Below, piece after piece: positions 54,583 through 63,964 of a DNA stretch of 64,000 nucleotides. Under the pieces are notes generated by a model. The model searched no databases, was not told the DNA's origin, and was given only the letters and a program-made list of their open reading frames with translations. Origin of the DNA: Bradyrhizobium sp. WBOS07 (lineage in GTDB: Bacteria; Pseudomonadota; Alphaproteobacteria; Rhizobiales; Xanthobacteraceae); contig NZ_CP029008.1 in NCBI RefSeq assembly GCF_024585165.1, positions 5,165,501-5,229,500 on the forward strand, read 5' to 3'. The first letter of the stretch is position 1. The number at the start of each line of letters is the position of its first letter. A program made the translations under genes and the position numbers.

Positions 54583-55434
54583 CTACGACTTCACCGCACC
54601 CGCCGTCAGCCCGCCCACCATGTAGCGGCGGAAGGCGTAGTAGACCGCGGCCGGCGGCAGCGCGTAGATGAAGCCGGTGGTCATCAGCAGCTCCCATGGC
54701 GAATCGTCGGCGGCGAGGAAGTTGCCGAGCGCGACGGGGAGGGTGATCTCGCGGTCGTTGGAGAGCAGCAGGAACGCGTAGAGATATTCGTTCCAGGCCA
54801 GCAGCACCGCATAGGTGCCGATCGCGACCAGCGAGGGCATCATCAGCGGCAAATAGACCAGGCGGAAGATCTGCAGCGTCGTCGCGCCGTCCATTACGGC
54901 GGCCTCGTCCAGCTCGACCGGCAGCTTGTCCGAGGCCTGCTTCAGCACCCAGATCGCGTAGGGCGAGGCGATCGTCACCATCGCCAGGATCAGCGACCAG
55001 TGATTGTTGAGCAGGCCGTAATTGCCCATGGTCCGGTACATCGGCACGGCGAGGAACGCCGCGGGAATGAAATAGGTGAACAGCGCAAGGTTCAGCACGG
55101 TGCGTCCGCCCGGCACCTTCAATCGCGAGATCGCGAACGCTGCGGATGTCGCGATGAACAGCGTCAGCACGCCGACGGAGACGGCGATCACGGTCGAATT
55201 CCAGAACTGGATGTAGAAGTCGCGCAGGAAGTAATGCTGCTGCTTGAACACGATCTGAAAGTTGTGCAGCGTCGGGTGATCCGGCCACAGCTTGCCCGAG
55301 AACGCGTCCTCCTTCGGGGAGATCGCGAACAGGAACATGTGATAGATCGGGATCATCGTCCACAGGAAGACGGGAACGCCGATCAGCAGCAGCCGCGCTT
55401 CGGTCGCGACATCACGGAGAGAGGGGAGCTTCAT
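54583..55434 (-). CDS. Carbohydrate ABC transporter permease, MalG type
   Basis: A 283-residue permease with six helices and the coupling loop DEAAVMDGATTLQIFRLVYL, as in MalG/UgpE proteins. Its start overlaps the stop of the MalF-type gene (ATGA), so the two permeases are coupled. The sugar is unknown. No ATP-binding gene follows in the window, since the next region is the inverted repeat and the convergent pot operon. Confidence 0.92.
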   Translation of the reverse strand: MKLPSLRDVATEARLLLIGVPVFLWTMIPIYHMFLFAISPKEDAFSGKLWPDHPTLHNFQIVFKQQHYFLRDFYIQFWNSTVIAVSVGVLTLFIATSAAFAISRLKVPGGRTVLNLALFTYFIPAAFLAVPMYRTMGNYGLLNNHWSLILAMVTIASPYAIWVLKQASDKLPVELDEAAVMDGATTLQIFRLVYLPLMMPSLVAIGTYAVLLAWNEYLYAFLLLSNDREITLPVALGNFLAADDSPWELLMTTGFIYALPPAAVYYAFRRYMVGGLTAGAVKS

Positions 55435-56303
55435 CGCGACAACCGTTTCATCATGAAGTACACGAGCGGCAGGACGAACGGCATCGCGCAGACGATGGAT
55501 GCCATCGCCAGCGAGAGCTGGTCGAGGCGGAGATAGCGGATGCCGAGCGTCGCCAGCACGTGCGTGAGGTCGGCCGGGCCGCCGCCGGTGAGCAGATAGA
55601 CGCTGTTGAAGTCGCCGAGCGTCCAGATCATCGAGAGCAGCGTGCAGGTGACGTAGAGCGTCTGCATCGACGGCCATGTGATGTAGCGGAACTTCTGCCA
55701 CCAGCTCGCACCGTCGACCTCGGCGGCCTCGAACAGATCGTGCGAGATCGCAAGGCGCCCGGTGATCAGGATCAGCGTCCAGAACGGCAGCGACTTCCAG
55801 ATATGCACGGCGATCGCCATGCTGAGCGCGACGGTCGGATCGTTCAGCCAGTTCGGGCCGTCATCGCCGGTGAGGGAGAAGATGTAGTGGTTGATCATGC
55901 CCCATTCGGGATTGAGCATGAAGCGCACCGACAGGATGGTCGGGATCGACGGCACCGCCCACGGCAGGATGAAGATCACCGACAGCCATTTGATCCAGGT
56001 GCGTTGCTGCACGAAGAAGCCGGACAGGAACAGCGCGATCAGCATCTTGATGTTGATGCCGATGACCAGGAAAATCAGCGTGTTGATCGCGGCGCGCGCG
56101 AAGATCGGGTCGTTGTAGAGCGCGACGTAGTTTTCCGGCGCGCGCGCCAGCCACAGCCCGTAGCAGACGGGATAGACGACGAAAGCGAGGAAAACCAGCA
56201 GATAGGGCGCGAGCAGCACGATGCCCCAGACCTGTGCCGGGGTCAGCCGCGACGACAGGGGCGGGCCGGGCATAGCCTGATCGCCAGAGAGGGTGATCGC
56301 CAT
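55431..56303 (-). CDS. Carbohydrate ABC transporter permease, MalF type
   Basis: A 290-residue permease with six helices and the coupling loop EAAEVDGASWWQKFRYITWP, typical of MalF/UgpA-type proteins. It follows the solute-binding protein gene across a 94-base gap holding a hairpin, and overlaps the MalG-type gene by 4 bases. Confidence 0.92.
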   Translation of the reverse strand: MAITLSGDQAMPGPPLSSRLTPAQVWGIVLLAPYLLVFLAFVVYPVCYGLWLARAPENYVALYNDPIFARAAINTLIFLVIGINIKMLIALFLSGFFVQQRTWIKWLSVIFILPWAVPSIPTILSVRFMLNPEWGMINHYIFSLTGDDGPNWLNDPTVALSMAIAVHIWKSLPFWTLILITGRLAISHDLFEAAEVDGASWWQKFRYITWPSMQTLYVTCTLLSMIWTLGDFNSVYLLTGGGPADLTHVLATLGIRYLRLDQLSLAMASIVCAMPFVLPLVYFMMKRLSR

Positions 56304-56327
56304 TCTTTAGGACTCATCAAAGAGAAG

Positions 56328-56348
56328 CCGGCCGCGAAACGCGGCCGG
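56328..56348 (-). terminator. Intercistronic hairpin between binding protein and permeases
   Basis: A perfect 9-bp stem (CCGGCCGCG / CGCGGCCGG) with an AAA loop (TTT on the minus strand), about 50 bases after the binding-protein stop and followed by CTTCTCTTTG on the minus strand. Such structures often reduce permease expression relative to the binding protein. Confidence 0.55.
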
Positions 56349-56397
56349 TGTTGTTCTTACACCTCTTCCCGCAACGCGAGGAGAGGTGAGGATGACA

Positions 56398-57783
56398 TCA
56401 ACCCGCGACCTGCTTGATGCGGGCGATCATCTCGTCGACGGCCTTCTCGACCGGAACCTTCTCGCTGACGACGCGATTCATCGCCTTGGCCCAGATGTTC
56501 TCGTTGTTGAGAATCGTGAACTTCCAGTTCTTGGTGAAGTCGAACTGAGAGGTGCCGCCCTTGAACTGCGTATAGACGGCCTTGCGGTGCTTGTCGGCCT
56601 GCCAGAACGGGCTTTCCTGGCTTTCCTTGGTCACCGGGAACCAGCGGCCGAGCGCGCCCTCGATGTAGGGACGGACGTTCTCTTCCTGGAGCAGGAAGCT
56701 GATGAACTGCTTGGCCTCGGCCTTGTTCTTGGCCGCGGTGAACACCAGCCCGGTCTTGACGTCGGAGCGGTACTTGATGGTCGAACCATCCGGCGCCTTG
56801 GGGAAGGACGCCGTGATGATGTCCTGCTCGTAGGCCTTCTTGCCGGCGTCGCGCTGCTCCTGGGTAAGCGCCTGGTTCTGCGAGTCCTCGAACCACTTCG
56901 CCGCGATCGAGATCGTGAAGTTGTGGGTCATCACGATGGTCTTGTTATGGAAGGCGACGTTGTTGTCGGGATCCTTCCAGGTCGTGGAGGACGGCGGTGT
57001 GCAGCCCTTGATGTAGGTGTCGGTGTAATCCTTCATCGCCTTGATCAGGTTCTCGCGAACCTTGGGATCGTCGACCGTGAGCTTGCCGTCGTCGTCGACC
57101 AGCTTGACATGATAGGCGTCCATGAAGGTGTAGAACGACTGGAAGGAATCGGTGGATTCCACGCCCATCGGCTGTCCGACGGCATAGAGGCGCTGACCGG
57201 TGGCCTTGCGGATCGCCGGCTGCACCTTGTCGCACCAGAACGTCCAATACCCCGTCCAGTCGTTCGGGATATCGGCCAGCTTGAAGCCGGCCTTCTCCAG
57301 CATGTCGTTCCAGATCTGGACGTGCATGCTCTGCTGCTTCAGCGGAAAGCCGTAATAGGCCTTCTTCTTGGCGACGTCGTTGTAGAGGATCGAGGCATCC
57401 AGCGTGTTCTGCACGAACCGGCCCTTGATCGGCTCCATGACGTCGGAGAGATCCTCGAGCTTGCCCTCATAGGCCCATTTGCCCTGCGCCTGGACGTCAT
57501 AGGAATCGGAATAGGCGACATCGGGCACGGTGCCGGCGTCGAGCGCGGCGACCGTCTTCGGAATCATGTCCTGGATCGCGTATTGCGACAGCTCGACCTT
57601 GATGCCGGTCTTGGCTTCGAACTTCTTGATCGTCTCGATCAGCGCGTCGTCTTCGGAGCGATAGAAGCCCTTGCCCCACCAGACCGTGATCGTCTTCTGC
57701 TGCGCAAATGCGGGTGCAGCGGCTGCAAACAGCCCGGCCGCAGCAACCGCCAGTGATACTGCGCCAATAACCTTGGATTTCAC
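56398..57783 (-). CDS. Carbohydrate ABC transporter solute-binding protein
   Basis: A 461-residue periplasmic binding protein (SBP_bac_1 type). The signal peptide (about 1-28) ends AAAPAFAQ, and the mature protein starts QKTITVWWGKGFYRSEDDAL. GTVPDVAYSDSYDV and YYGFPLKQQSMHVQIWNDML are the ligand-binding segments typical of oligosaccharide or glycerol-phosphate binders; the ligand cannot be told. The start is GTG 57783 with GGGAG six bases upstream; the frame is open 23 codons further but that has no signal. First gene of the operon. Confidence 0.9.
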   Translation of the reverse strand: MKSKVIGAVSLAVAAAGLFAAAAPAFAQQKTITVWWGKGFYRSEDDALIETIKKFEAKTGIKVELSQYAIQDMIPKTVAALDAGTVPDVAYSDSYDVQAQGKWAYEGKLEDLSDVMEPIKGRFVQNTLDASILYNDVAKKKAYYGFPLKQQSMHVQIWNDMLEKAGFKLADIPNDWTGYWTFWCDKVQPAIRKATGQRLYAVGQPMGVESTDSFQSFYTFMDAYHVKLVDDDGKLTVDDPKVRENLIKAMKDYTDTYIKGCTPPSSTTWKDPDNNVAFHNKTIVMTHNFTISIAAKWFEDSQNQALTQEQRDAGKKAYEQDIITASFPKAPDGSTIKYRSDVKTGLVFTAAKNKAEAKQFISFLLQEENVRPYIEGALGRWFPVTKESQESPFWQADKHRKAVYTQFKGGTSQFDFTKNWKFTILNNENIWAKAMNRVVSEKVPVEKAVDEMIARIKQVAG

Positions 57784-57802
57784 GTTTTTCTCCCTCAAAC
57801 GG

Positions 57803-57819
57803 CCGGTGTTTTTAACCGG
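57803..57819. promoter_or_regulatory. Short inverted repeat in the binding-protein leader
   Basis: CCGGT and ACCGG flank 7 bases, about 20 bases before the binding-protein start. It might be a repressor site for the sugar operon, but the arms are short. Confidence 0.3.
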
Positions 57820-57991
57820 TCGAAAAAACACTAGCGCAGGATGGTAGCGCAATCAACGCAGCATGTTGTCAGACCTAGGTCGCGGGTGTCGCTCTGGGGC
57901 GATGCTTAACGCGCGCATCGATCCAATCGCCGCATCAATTCGCCCCGATCAATTCGCGAAGTCCGGGCAGCGGTGGTGAATCGCGCGATCC

Positions 57992-59884
57992 TCAGTTGGA
58001 CTTCGCATTCTCCTTGGCATTCTCCGCCGTCGGCGATCCGTCCTGCGCGGGGCGCTTGCCGCCCCCGGTGATGCGCTGTTTCAACAGATCGAGGAAGGGC
58101 GACGCCGCGGGCGACTGCCGGATCAGGCTTTCAGGGTCGGGGAAGATCAGCGGATCGTCCCACGGGCCCTGCACCATGAAGGGCAATTGAAAGCCGGACG
58201 CCGTATTGAGGCTCGCCACGCCCTTCATGTCGTATTCGCGCGTCGGCACCGAGGCGGTGCCGGTCAGCGTGATCTTCGCCGCCGGCCCTTCGATGCGGAT
58301 GTCCTCCGCGGTGGCGATCCCGTCGGAGAATTTCACCGCGATGGTGAGATTGTTGTACGGCGTCGAACCGTTGCGGAAATTGCCGCCGCCCGAGAGCGGC
58401 CGCCGCTCCAGCCGCTTCAGGAGCTGCTCGGCGTTGAAGCCCGAGATCGCGCCGTCATGCCCGGTGACGGTGGCACTGCCGTCGAGCGACTGCACGAGGC
58501 CGAACGGGCTCGAGCCCGAGGCGAACAGCGACACGTTGATGTTGCCGCGACCGGACAGCTTGTTGAGGCCGAACAATTCGGTGGCGCAGGCCTGGAGATC
58601 GACATCGGTGAACTGGAACTGCGCCTTGATGTCGGCGACGGTGTCGGATCGCGCGATGCCGAACGAGCCCTTGGCGATGCCGCCATAGACCTGGGCCTCG
58701 CCGACCGAGAGCGCCAGCGTGCCGTTGCGCAGATTGGCACCGATCGCGGTGCGGCCGAGCTTGGTGGGCCCGACCGTCAGCTTGGCCGCCGACAGGCGCA
58801 TGTCGAGGTCGGTGGTCGACAATCCCTGGAGATCGAACAGCTGCCTGTTCCAGTCGCGCGCCCCGCTCGCGAGCAGGCGGAAGGTCGAGATATAGGGCGT
58901 GAAGTCGAGCGCGTCGGCGGCAAGCGTCGCCTGCAGCGTCTGCCGGCCGTTATTGGCGTAGGTCATGACGCCTTCGGCGGCGTTGCCGTCGAGCTCGACA
59001 TTGACATTGGTGAGCGCGATCGAGGGGCCGACGACGTTGGCGCGCGCCTTCAGCGCGAAACGGCCGAAGCCGCCGCTGGCGGGCTGCGGCTGCCCGGTCC
59101 AGCGCAGCGCGTTGCGCAAGGAGGGGCTGTCGATCGTCAGCGTGCCCTCCATCATCGGGCTGGTGCGGTTGGCGACGCTGCCGTCGAATGCGAGCTTGAG
59201 CGGCGCGCTGGCGATCCGCGCCTTCAACCCCGAGCGATCGCCGGAGAGGGCGGCGACGAAATCGGAAAAGCTGATCGAGCCGTCGACACGCTCGCCGCGC
59301 CAGTCGAACTGTCCCGTCGCGGCGAAGGAGCGCGAGATCGAGGGCCAGGCCAGCGATAGGTCGATGTCGCCGAGCCGCTCGGTGGCGTGGGTGGCTGCGT
59401 CCTCGTAGTCGAGCACGCCATCCTGGATCCGGATTTCGGAGAACGAGACCTGATTCTCGGCCCCGGGCTTCATGGTGCGCGCGATCGTCTGGATGAACGG
59501 CGTCCAGTTGCTCTCACCGTCCGGCTTCAGGCTGACGTGGATGCGCGGCCGCAACAGCGTCAGGTCGGCGATCTCGAACCGCTGCAGCAGGAGCGGCAGC
59601 AGCCGCAGATTGGCGGTGAGCACGTCGACGTGCAGCGCGGAATCGGTGGTGCCGCCGCCCTTGAGGCCGACGTCGTGGAAGGAGATGTAGCTCGCCGGCA
59701 GCACCGAGATGTCGATGCTGCCTGCGACGCTGAGCTCGAGCCCGGTGACGTCGCGGATCTGCGCTTCGACCGCCTTGCGCAGCGCGTCGCGGTTGATGAG
59801 CCAGGAGGTCGCGATCAGGGCGATTAGCGCCACGCCGAGCAGCGCCGCGATCGGCGTCCCGAGGCGCTTCATTCCTTGGGCCAT
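57992..59884 (-). CDS. AsmA-family protein
   Basis: A 630-residue inner-membrane-anchored periplasmic protein of the AsmA family, whose members are thought to help move phospholipid or keep the outer membrane in order. One helix (about 9-30) is followed by the AsmA N-terminal segment VTGLELSVAGSIDISVLPAS, then long beta-rich stretches, and a C-terminal AsmA_2-type domain (INVSLFASGSSPFGLVQSLD). It ends in a short polar tail. ATG 59884 is chosen because the helix follows; its ribosome site is weak and ATG 59872 (MKRLG) is possible. It is divergent from scoAB, so promoters lie in the 286-base gap. Confidence 0.88.
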   Translation of the reverse strand: MAQGMKRLGTPIAALLGVALIALIATSWLINRDALRKAVEAQIRDVTGLELSVAGSIDISVLPASYISFHDVGLKGGGTTDSALHVDVLTANLRLLPLLLQRFEIADLTLLRPRIHVSLKPDGESNWTPFIQTIARTMKPGAENQVSFSEIRIQDGVLDYEDAATHATERLGDIDLSLAWPSISRSFAATGQFDWRGERVDGSISFSDFVAALSGDRSGLKARIASAPLKLAFDGSVANRTSPMMEGTLTIDSPSLRNALRWTGQPQPASGGFGRFALKARANVVGPSIALTNVNVELDGNAAEGVMTYANNGRQTLQATLAADALDFTPYISTFRLLASGARDWNRQLFDLQGLSTTDLDMRLSAAKLTVGPTKLGRTAIGANLRNGTLALSVGEAQVYGGIAKGSFGIARSDTVADIKAQFQFTDVDLQACATELFGLNKLSGRGNINVSLFASGSSPFGLVQSLDGSATVTGHDGAISGFNAEQLLKRLERRPLSGGGNFRNGSTPYNNLTIAVKFSDGIATAEDIRIEGPAAKITLTGTASVPTREYDMKGVASLNTASGFQLPFMVQGPWDDPLIFPDPESLIRQSPAASPFLDLLKQRITGGGKRPAQDGSPTAENAKENAKSN

Positions 59885-60084
59885 GGTCAATGGCGTGTCC
59901 TGATCGGGTTGGTCGTTGGAGCCGGAAGGGCGGGTCGGAAAACCTGCGTGGCCACGCCCAAGCCCTATGATGTTAAGTCCCGCAACTTGATGGGTTTTCT
60001 TGTCGCTTTCAAGGCCGTGGACGGTTCTGCCCACGGCGTGGGCAGCTTCTATCACCCGGGCGCGGTGCGGAGAACCCCGTATCA

Positions 60085-60113
60085 TTGACGGCTTTGGAGG
60101 ATTTCGCCTAATA
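60085..60113 (+). promoter_or_regulatory. Candidate sigma-70 promoter of scoAB
   Basis: TTGACG (60085-60090), a 17-base spacer and CTAATA (60108-60113) closely fit a housekeeping promoter, about 57 bases before the scoA start. Confidence 0.6.
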
Positions 60114-60170
60114 ATCGCCGCCAATACGGCGCGACGCCTCCAAACTGAAGGTTCAGTCGAAGGTATTTGT

Positions 60171-60878
60171 ATGAACAAGGTCTATCCCGACGCCAAGTCG
60201 GCTCTCGACGGCATCTTAAAAGACAACATGATGATCATGTCGGGAGGTTTCGGCCTCTGCGGCATCGCCGAGGAGCTGTCGGATGCGATCCGCGAGTCCG
60301 GCGTCAAGGGCCTGACGGTGGTCTCCAACAATGCCGGCGTCGACGGCATCGGGCTCAGCCGCCTGTTGGAAACGCGGCAGATCAAGAAGATGATCTCGTC
60401 CTATGTCGGCGAGAACAAGCTGTTCGCCCAGCAATTCCTCGCCGGCGAGCTGGAACTCGAATTCAATCCGCAGGGCACGCTGGCCGAGCGCATCCGCGCC
60501 GGCGGCGCCGGCATTCCGGCCTTCTACACCAAGACTGGCGTCGGCACGCTGATCGCCGAAGGCAAGGAAGTGAAGGAATTCGACGGCGAGAAGTATCTGA
60601 TGGAACGCGGGCTGTTCGCCGACCTCGCCATCGTGCATGCCTGGAAGGGCGACACCGCCGGCAACCTCATCTACCGCAAGACCGCGCGCAACTTTAACCC
60701 GATGATGGCGACCGCCGCCAAGATCACGGTGGCCGAGGTCGAGCATCTGGTTCCGGCGGGTGAACTCAACCCCGACCACATCCACACGCCCGGCATCTTC
60801 GTGAAGCGCATCGTCGAGGTCGGCACGGCCAAGAAGCGTATCGAGTTCCGCAACACCCGCCCGCGCACCGCCGCCTAG
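60171..60878 (+). CDS. scoA: 3-oxoacid CoA-transferase subunit A
   Basis: Alpha subunit of succinyl-CoA:3-ketoacid CoA-transferase, which activates acetoacetate for use as carbon source or in storage polymer turnover. The 235-residue protein shows MSGGFGLCGIAEELSDAI, VVSNNAGVDGIGLS, GGAGIPAFYTKTGVGT and a C-terminal region ending KKRIEF. ATG 60171 is chosen because the family starts there; the frame is open for 57 codons upstream into the promoter. scoB follows 18 bases later. Confidence 0.95.
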   Translation: MNKVYPDAKSALDGILKDNMMIMSGGFGLCGIAEELSDAIRESGVKGLTVVSNNAGVDGIGLSRLLETRQIKKMISSYVGENKLFAQQFLAGELELEFNPQGTLAERIRAGGAGIPAFYTKTGVGTLIAEGKEVKEFDGEKYLMERGLFADLAIVHAWKGDTAGNLIYRKTARNFNPMMATAAKITVAEVEHLVPAGELNPDHIHTPGIFVKRIVEVGTAKKRIEFRNTRPRTAA

Positions 60879-60896
60879 GCGTATCAGGAGACTCAC

Positions 60897-61547
60897 ATGG
60901 CCTGGACCCGTGAACAGATGGCCGCGCGCGCTGCGAAAGAATTGCGCGACGGTTATTACGTCAATCTCGGCATCGGCATCCCGACGCTGGTCTCGAATTA
61001 CATCCCCGACGGCATGGACGTCTCCTTGCAGAGCGAGAACGGCATGCTCGGCATGGGTCCATTCCCCTTTGAGGGCGAAGAGGATCCCGATCTCATCAAC
61101 GCCGGCAAGCAGACCGTCAGCGAGCTGCCCTCGACCTCCTATTTCTCGAGCGCCGATTCCTTCGGCATGATCCGCGGCGGCCACATGGATCTCTCCATCC
61201 TTGGCGCCATGCAGGTGGCCCAGAACGGCGATCTCGCCAACTGGATGATCCCCGGCAAGATGGTCAAGGGCATGGGCGGCGCGATGGACCTCGTCGCCGG
61301 CGTCAAGCGCGTCATCGTGGTTATGGAGCATTCGGCCAAGGACGGCCCGAAGCTGCTGAAGAAGTGCAATCTGCCGCTGACGGGCGAGCGTGTGGTCGAC
61401 ATGGTCGTGACGGATCTCGCCGTCTTCACCATCGACAAGCATGGCAATGGCGGCATGGCGCTGATCGAGCTCGCCGACGGCGTTTCGCTCGACGAGGTCA
61501 AGTCCAAGACCGAAGCCGAATTCCGCGTCGCTTTGAAGAACACCTGA
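60897..61547 (+). CDS. scoB: 3-oxoacid CoA-transferase subunit B
   Basis: Beta subunit carrying the catalytic Glu47 in [10 protein letters not shown], which forms the CoA thioester. The 216-residue protein also has [19 protein letters not shown] and [20 protein letters not shown] precedes the ATG. It forms the active heterotetramer with ScoA and the two are co-transcribed. Confidence 0.96.
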   Translation: MAWTREQMAARAAKELRDGYYVNLGIGIPTLVSNYIPDGMDVSLQSENGMLGMGPFPFEGEEDPDLINAGKQTVSELPSTSYFSSADSFGMIRGGHMDLSILGAMQVAQNGDLANWMIPGKMVKGMGGAMDLVAGVKRVIVVMEHSAKDGPKLLKKCNLPLTGERVVDMVVTDLAVFTIDKHGNGGMALIELADGVSLDEVKSKTEAEFRVALKNT

Positions 61548-61569
61548 GGTCTTCGAGAATGGGGCGCGC

Positions 61570-62205
61570 ATGACGATACGGTCTGCGCGTCTCGGAGACG
61601 CCGAATTCATCGCAAGGACTATCTTGTCCTCGATGCGAGGCCACCGGCCATCCGGCTGGTTCGATATAGCGCTAGGCTGGCCCGAACAGCCATGCGTTGA
61701 CTTCATCGCGCGCATCGCGACCGCAGATGCGGTGTCGATGTGGCATGTCTCGCAATTTCTCGTCGCCGAAATCGACGGCAAGCCGGCGGCGGCGCTTTGT
61801 GCCTTGCCGGCGGAGGGCACCGGGCCTGCGGCCTGGCGCGCCATCGAGGAAGTCGCGGCCGCGACGGAGCTTGCCGCGCCGGAACTGGAAGCGATCCGCA
61901 AACGCGGCACCTACACGCGCGCCTGCTGGGTTCAGGGCGGCGAGGGCGACTGGATGATCGAGCATGTCGCGACCGATCCGGTTCATCGCGGTCGTGGGCT
62001 TGTGCAGGCGCTGATTGCGCAGGCCCTGGACAAGGGACGGGCGGCTGGGTTTGCCAGGGCGACGATATCATTCCTGGTCGGCAACGAACCCGCCGAGCGC
62101 GCCTACGCCAAGGCTGGCTTTGTCTTTGTGGAAGAGAAGCGCGATCCCGCGTTCGAGGCGATCATCGGCGCTCCCGGCTTTCGCATGTTCGCGCGAGCGA
62201 TTTGA
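61570..62205 (+). CDS. GNAT-family N-acetyltransferase
   Basis: A 211-residue acetyltransferase. The acetyl-CoA site is visible as VATDPVHRGRGLVQALIAQA, and the C-terminal FLVGNEPAERAYAKAGFVFV strand-helix completes the fold. Substrate unknown. It begins 22 bases after scoB, probably at the end of the same transcript, although no functional link is evident. Confidence 0.9.
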   Translation: MTIRSARLGDAEFIARTILSSMRGHRPSGWFDIALGWPEQPCVDFIARIATADAVSMWHVSQFLVAEIDGKPAAALCALPAEGTGPAAWRAIEEVAAATELAAPELEAIRKRGTYTRACWVQGGEGDWMIEHVATDPVHRGRGLVQALIAQALDKGRAAGFARATISFLVGNEPAERAYAKAGFVFVEEKRDPAFEAIIGAPGFRMFARAI

Positions 62206-62248
62206 TTGTCCCTGATGGCTTGAATGCGCAGACGATGCGCCCGAGCCT

Positions 62249-63964
62249 TCAAGCGGGGCCGCTCGGCACCTCGGAGAACCGGGTCAGCCAGACCACCGGG
62301 CCGATGCTGGCGGCGATGATCAGGAGGGCCGCGAGCGCGCCGTCCTCGAAATTGCCGCGGCTTGCGAACTGGTAGATCGACGTCGACAGCGTTTCGACGT
62401 TGAGGGGCCGCAACAGCAGCGTTGCCGGCAGCTCCTTCAGGCAGTCGACGAACATGATGATGACGGCGCCAAGCATCGCGGGCCGGAGCAACGGCAGATA
62501 GATCTGCCTCAACATGACCGCCTGGCCCGCGCCGACCGTGCGCGCGCTCTCGTCATAGTCGCGCGGAATGCTGTCGAACCCGGCCTTGATCATGCCGACC
62601 GGCACGGCCAGAAAACGAATCGTGTAGGCGATGACGACAGCCGTCCCCGAGCCGACCAGGATCAGCCCGGGCAGCGAAAGTCCCGTCCAGGTCGCGACCG
62701 CGCTCAGCGCGCTGTCGACCGCCAGCACGGGGGTCAGCAGGCCGAGGGCAATCACGAGACCCGGCAGCGCGTACCCGGCCTGCGCGGTGCTCATCGCCAG
62801 ATATCTCAGGGGATCCGGCCGAAAGCGGTGCGCGATCGTCGTGGCGAGCGCAAGCATCAGCGCCATCAGCGTCGCGAGCGCTGCATAGGCAAACGAATGG
62901 AAGGTGTGGCGCCACAGCAGCGGGTCGAAATTTGCAAGGAGTCCGCGACCGAGAGCCTGATGCGCCAGATAGAACAGCGGCACGACGAAGCCGATCAGCA
63001 CCGGCAGCGCGCAGACCGCGAACGCGATCCACGCCCTTGCGCCCGAAAGCGGGGTTCGCTGCCTCACATGCGGGCTTTCGGCCGAGAACTCGGCGTTGGC
63101 GTTGCGGCGGCCGTAACGCTCCATCGCGATCAGGCCGGCGACGATCGCAAGCATCAGGCATGCGAGTTGCGCCGCACCGGCAAGGCTGCCGCGGTTGAGC
63201 CAGGTGGTGAAGATCGAGACCGTCAGCGTGCGGATGCCGAGATACTCGCTGGCACCGATGTCGTTGAGCGTTTCCAGCGCGACCAGCGCCACGCCGACCG
63301 CGAGCGCGGGCCGCGCCATCGGCAGTGAAACGCGCCAGAAAACGGTCCATCGGCCGGCCCCCAGCGTCGTAGCCGCCTCGGCGAATTCGGCAGACTGAAC
63401 CTGAAACGTCGCGCGCGCCGACAGATAGACGTAAGGATACAGCACGAGCCCGATCACGAAGATGGCGCCCGGCAGCGAGCGCAGGTTGGGCAGATGGCCG
63501 AGGGCATCGCGTAGCGGCAGCCAGATCGCCAGGGTGCGATGCACCAGGCCGAGCGGTTCGAACAGGTCGGCATAGACGTAGGCCGCAAGATATGTCGGGA
63601 TCGCCAGCGGCAGCGGCATCAGCCACAGGAGCATGCCCCGGCCGGGAAAATCGTGGCGCGATATCACCCATGCAGTGCCGGCGCCGACCAGAAGTGTCAG
63701 CGCGCCGACCCCGACGAGCAGAAGGGCGGTGTCCAGGAGCGCGGCGGGCAGCACGTAGTTGATCAGGTCGTGCCACACATCGGTCGCCGGCTGCAAAGCC
63801 AGCGAAACGATCGAGATCACGGGGGCCGCGACCAGGATCGCGGTTGCGATCGCGATCGCGGTCGCGGCGCGCCCGGCGTGGGCGGCGCGGCCTCTCAAGC
63901 GAGGCCGTGCGCCCGAAGGTTCTGCCAGTTCGAGGGACGAGGACCGCCAGAGATCAGTTGTCAA
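62249..63964 (-). CDS. Ferric-iron ABC transporter permease, FbpB/SfuB type
   Basis: A 571-residue permease made of two fused six-helix halves, the usual plan for iron(III) importers. Each half has the coupling loop: FAEAATTLGAGRWTVFWRVS and DYDESARTVGAGQAVMLRQI. The start is TTG 63964, overlapping the end of the upstream binding-protein gene by 11 bases. The ATPase is not in the window, since the GNAT gene lies downstream and converges. Iron specificity is inferred from architecture and neighbour. Confidence 0.9.
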   Translation of the reverse strand: MTTDLWRSSSLELAEPSGARPRLRGRAAHAGRAATAIAIATAILVAAPVISIVSLALQPATDVWHDLINYVLPAALLDTALLLVGVGALTLLVGAGTAWVISRHDFPGRGMLLWLMPLPLAIPTYLAAYVYADLFEPLGLVHRTLAIWLPLRDALGHLPNLRSLPGAIFVIGLVLYPYVYLSARATFQVQSAEFAEAATTLGAGRWTVFWRVSLPMARPALAVGVALVALETLNDIGASEYLGIRTLTVSIFTTWLNRGSLAGAAQLACLMLAIVAGLIAMERYGRRNANAEFSAESPHVRQRTPLSGARAWIAFAVCALPVLIGFVVPLFYLAHQALGRGLLANFDPLLWRHTFHSFAYAALATLMALMLALATTIAHRFRPDPLRYLAMSTAQAGYALPGLVIALGLLTPVLAVDSALSAVATWTGLSLPGLILVGSGTAVVIAYTIRFLAVPVGMIKAGFDSIPRDYDESARTVGAGQAVMLRQIYLPLLRPAMLGAVIIMFVDCLKELPATLLLRPLNVETLSTSIYQFASRGNFEDGALAALLIIAASIGPVVWLTRFSEVPSGPA

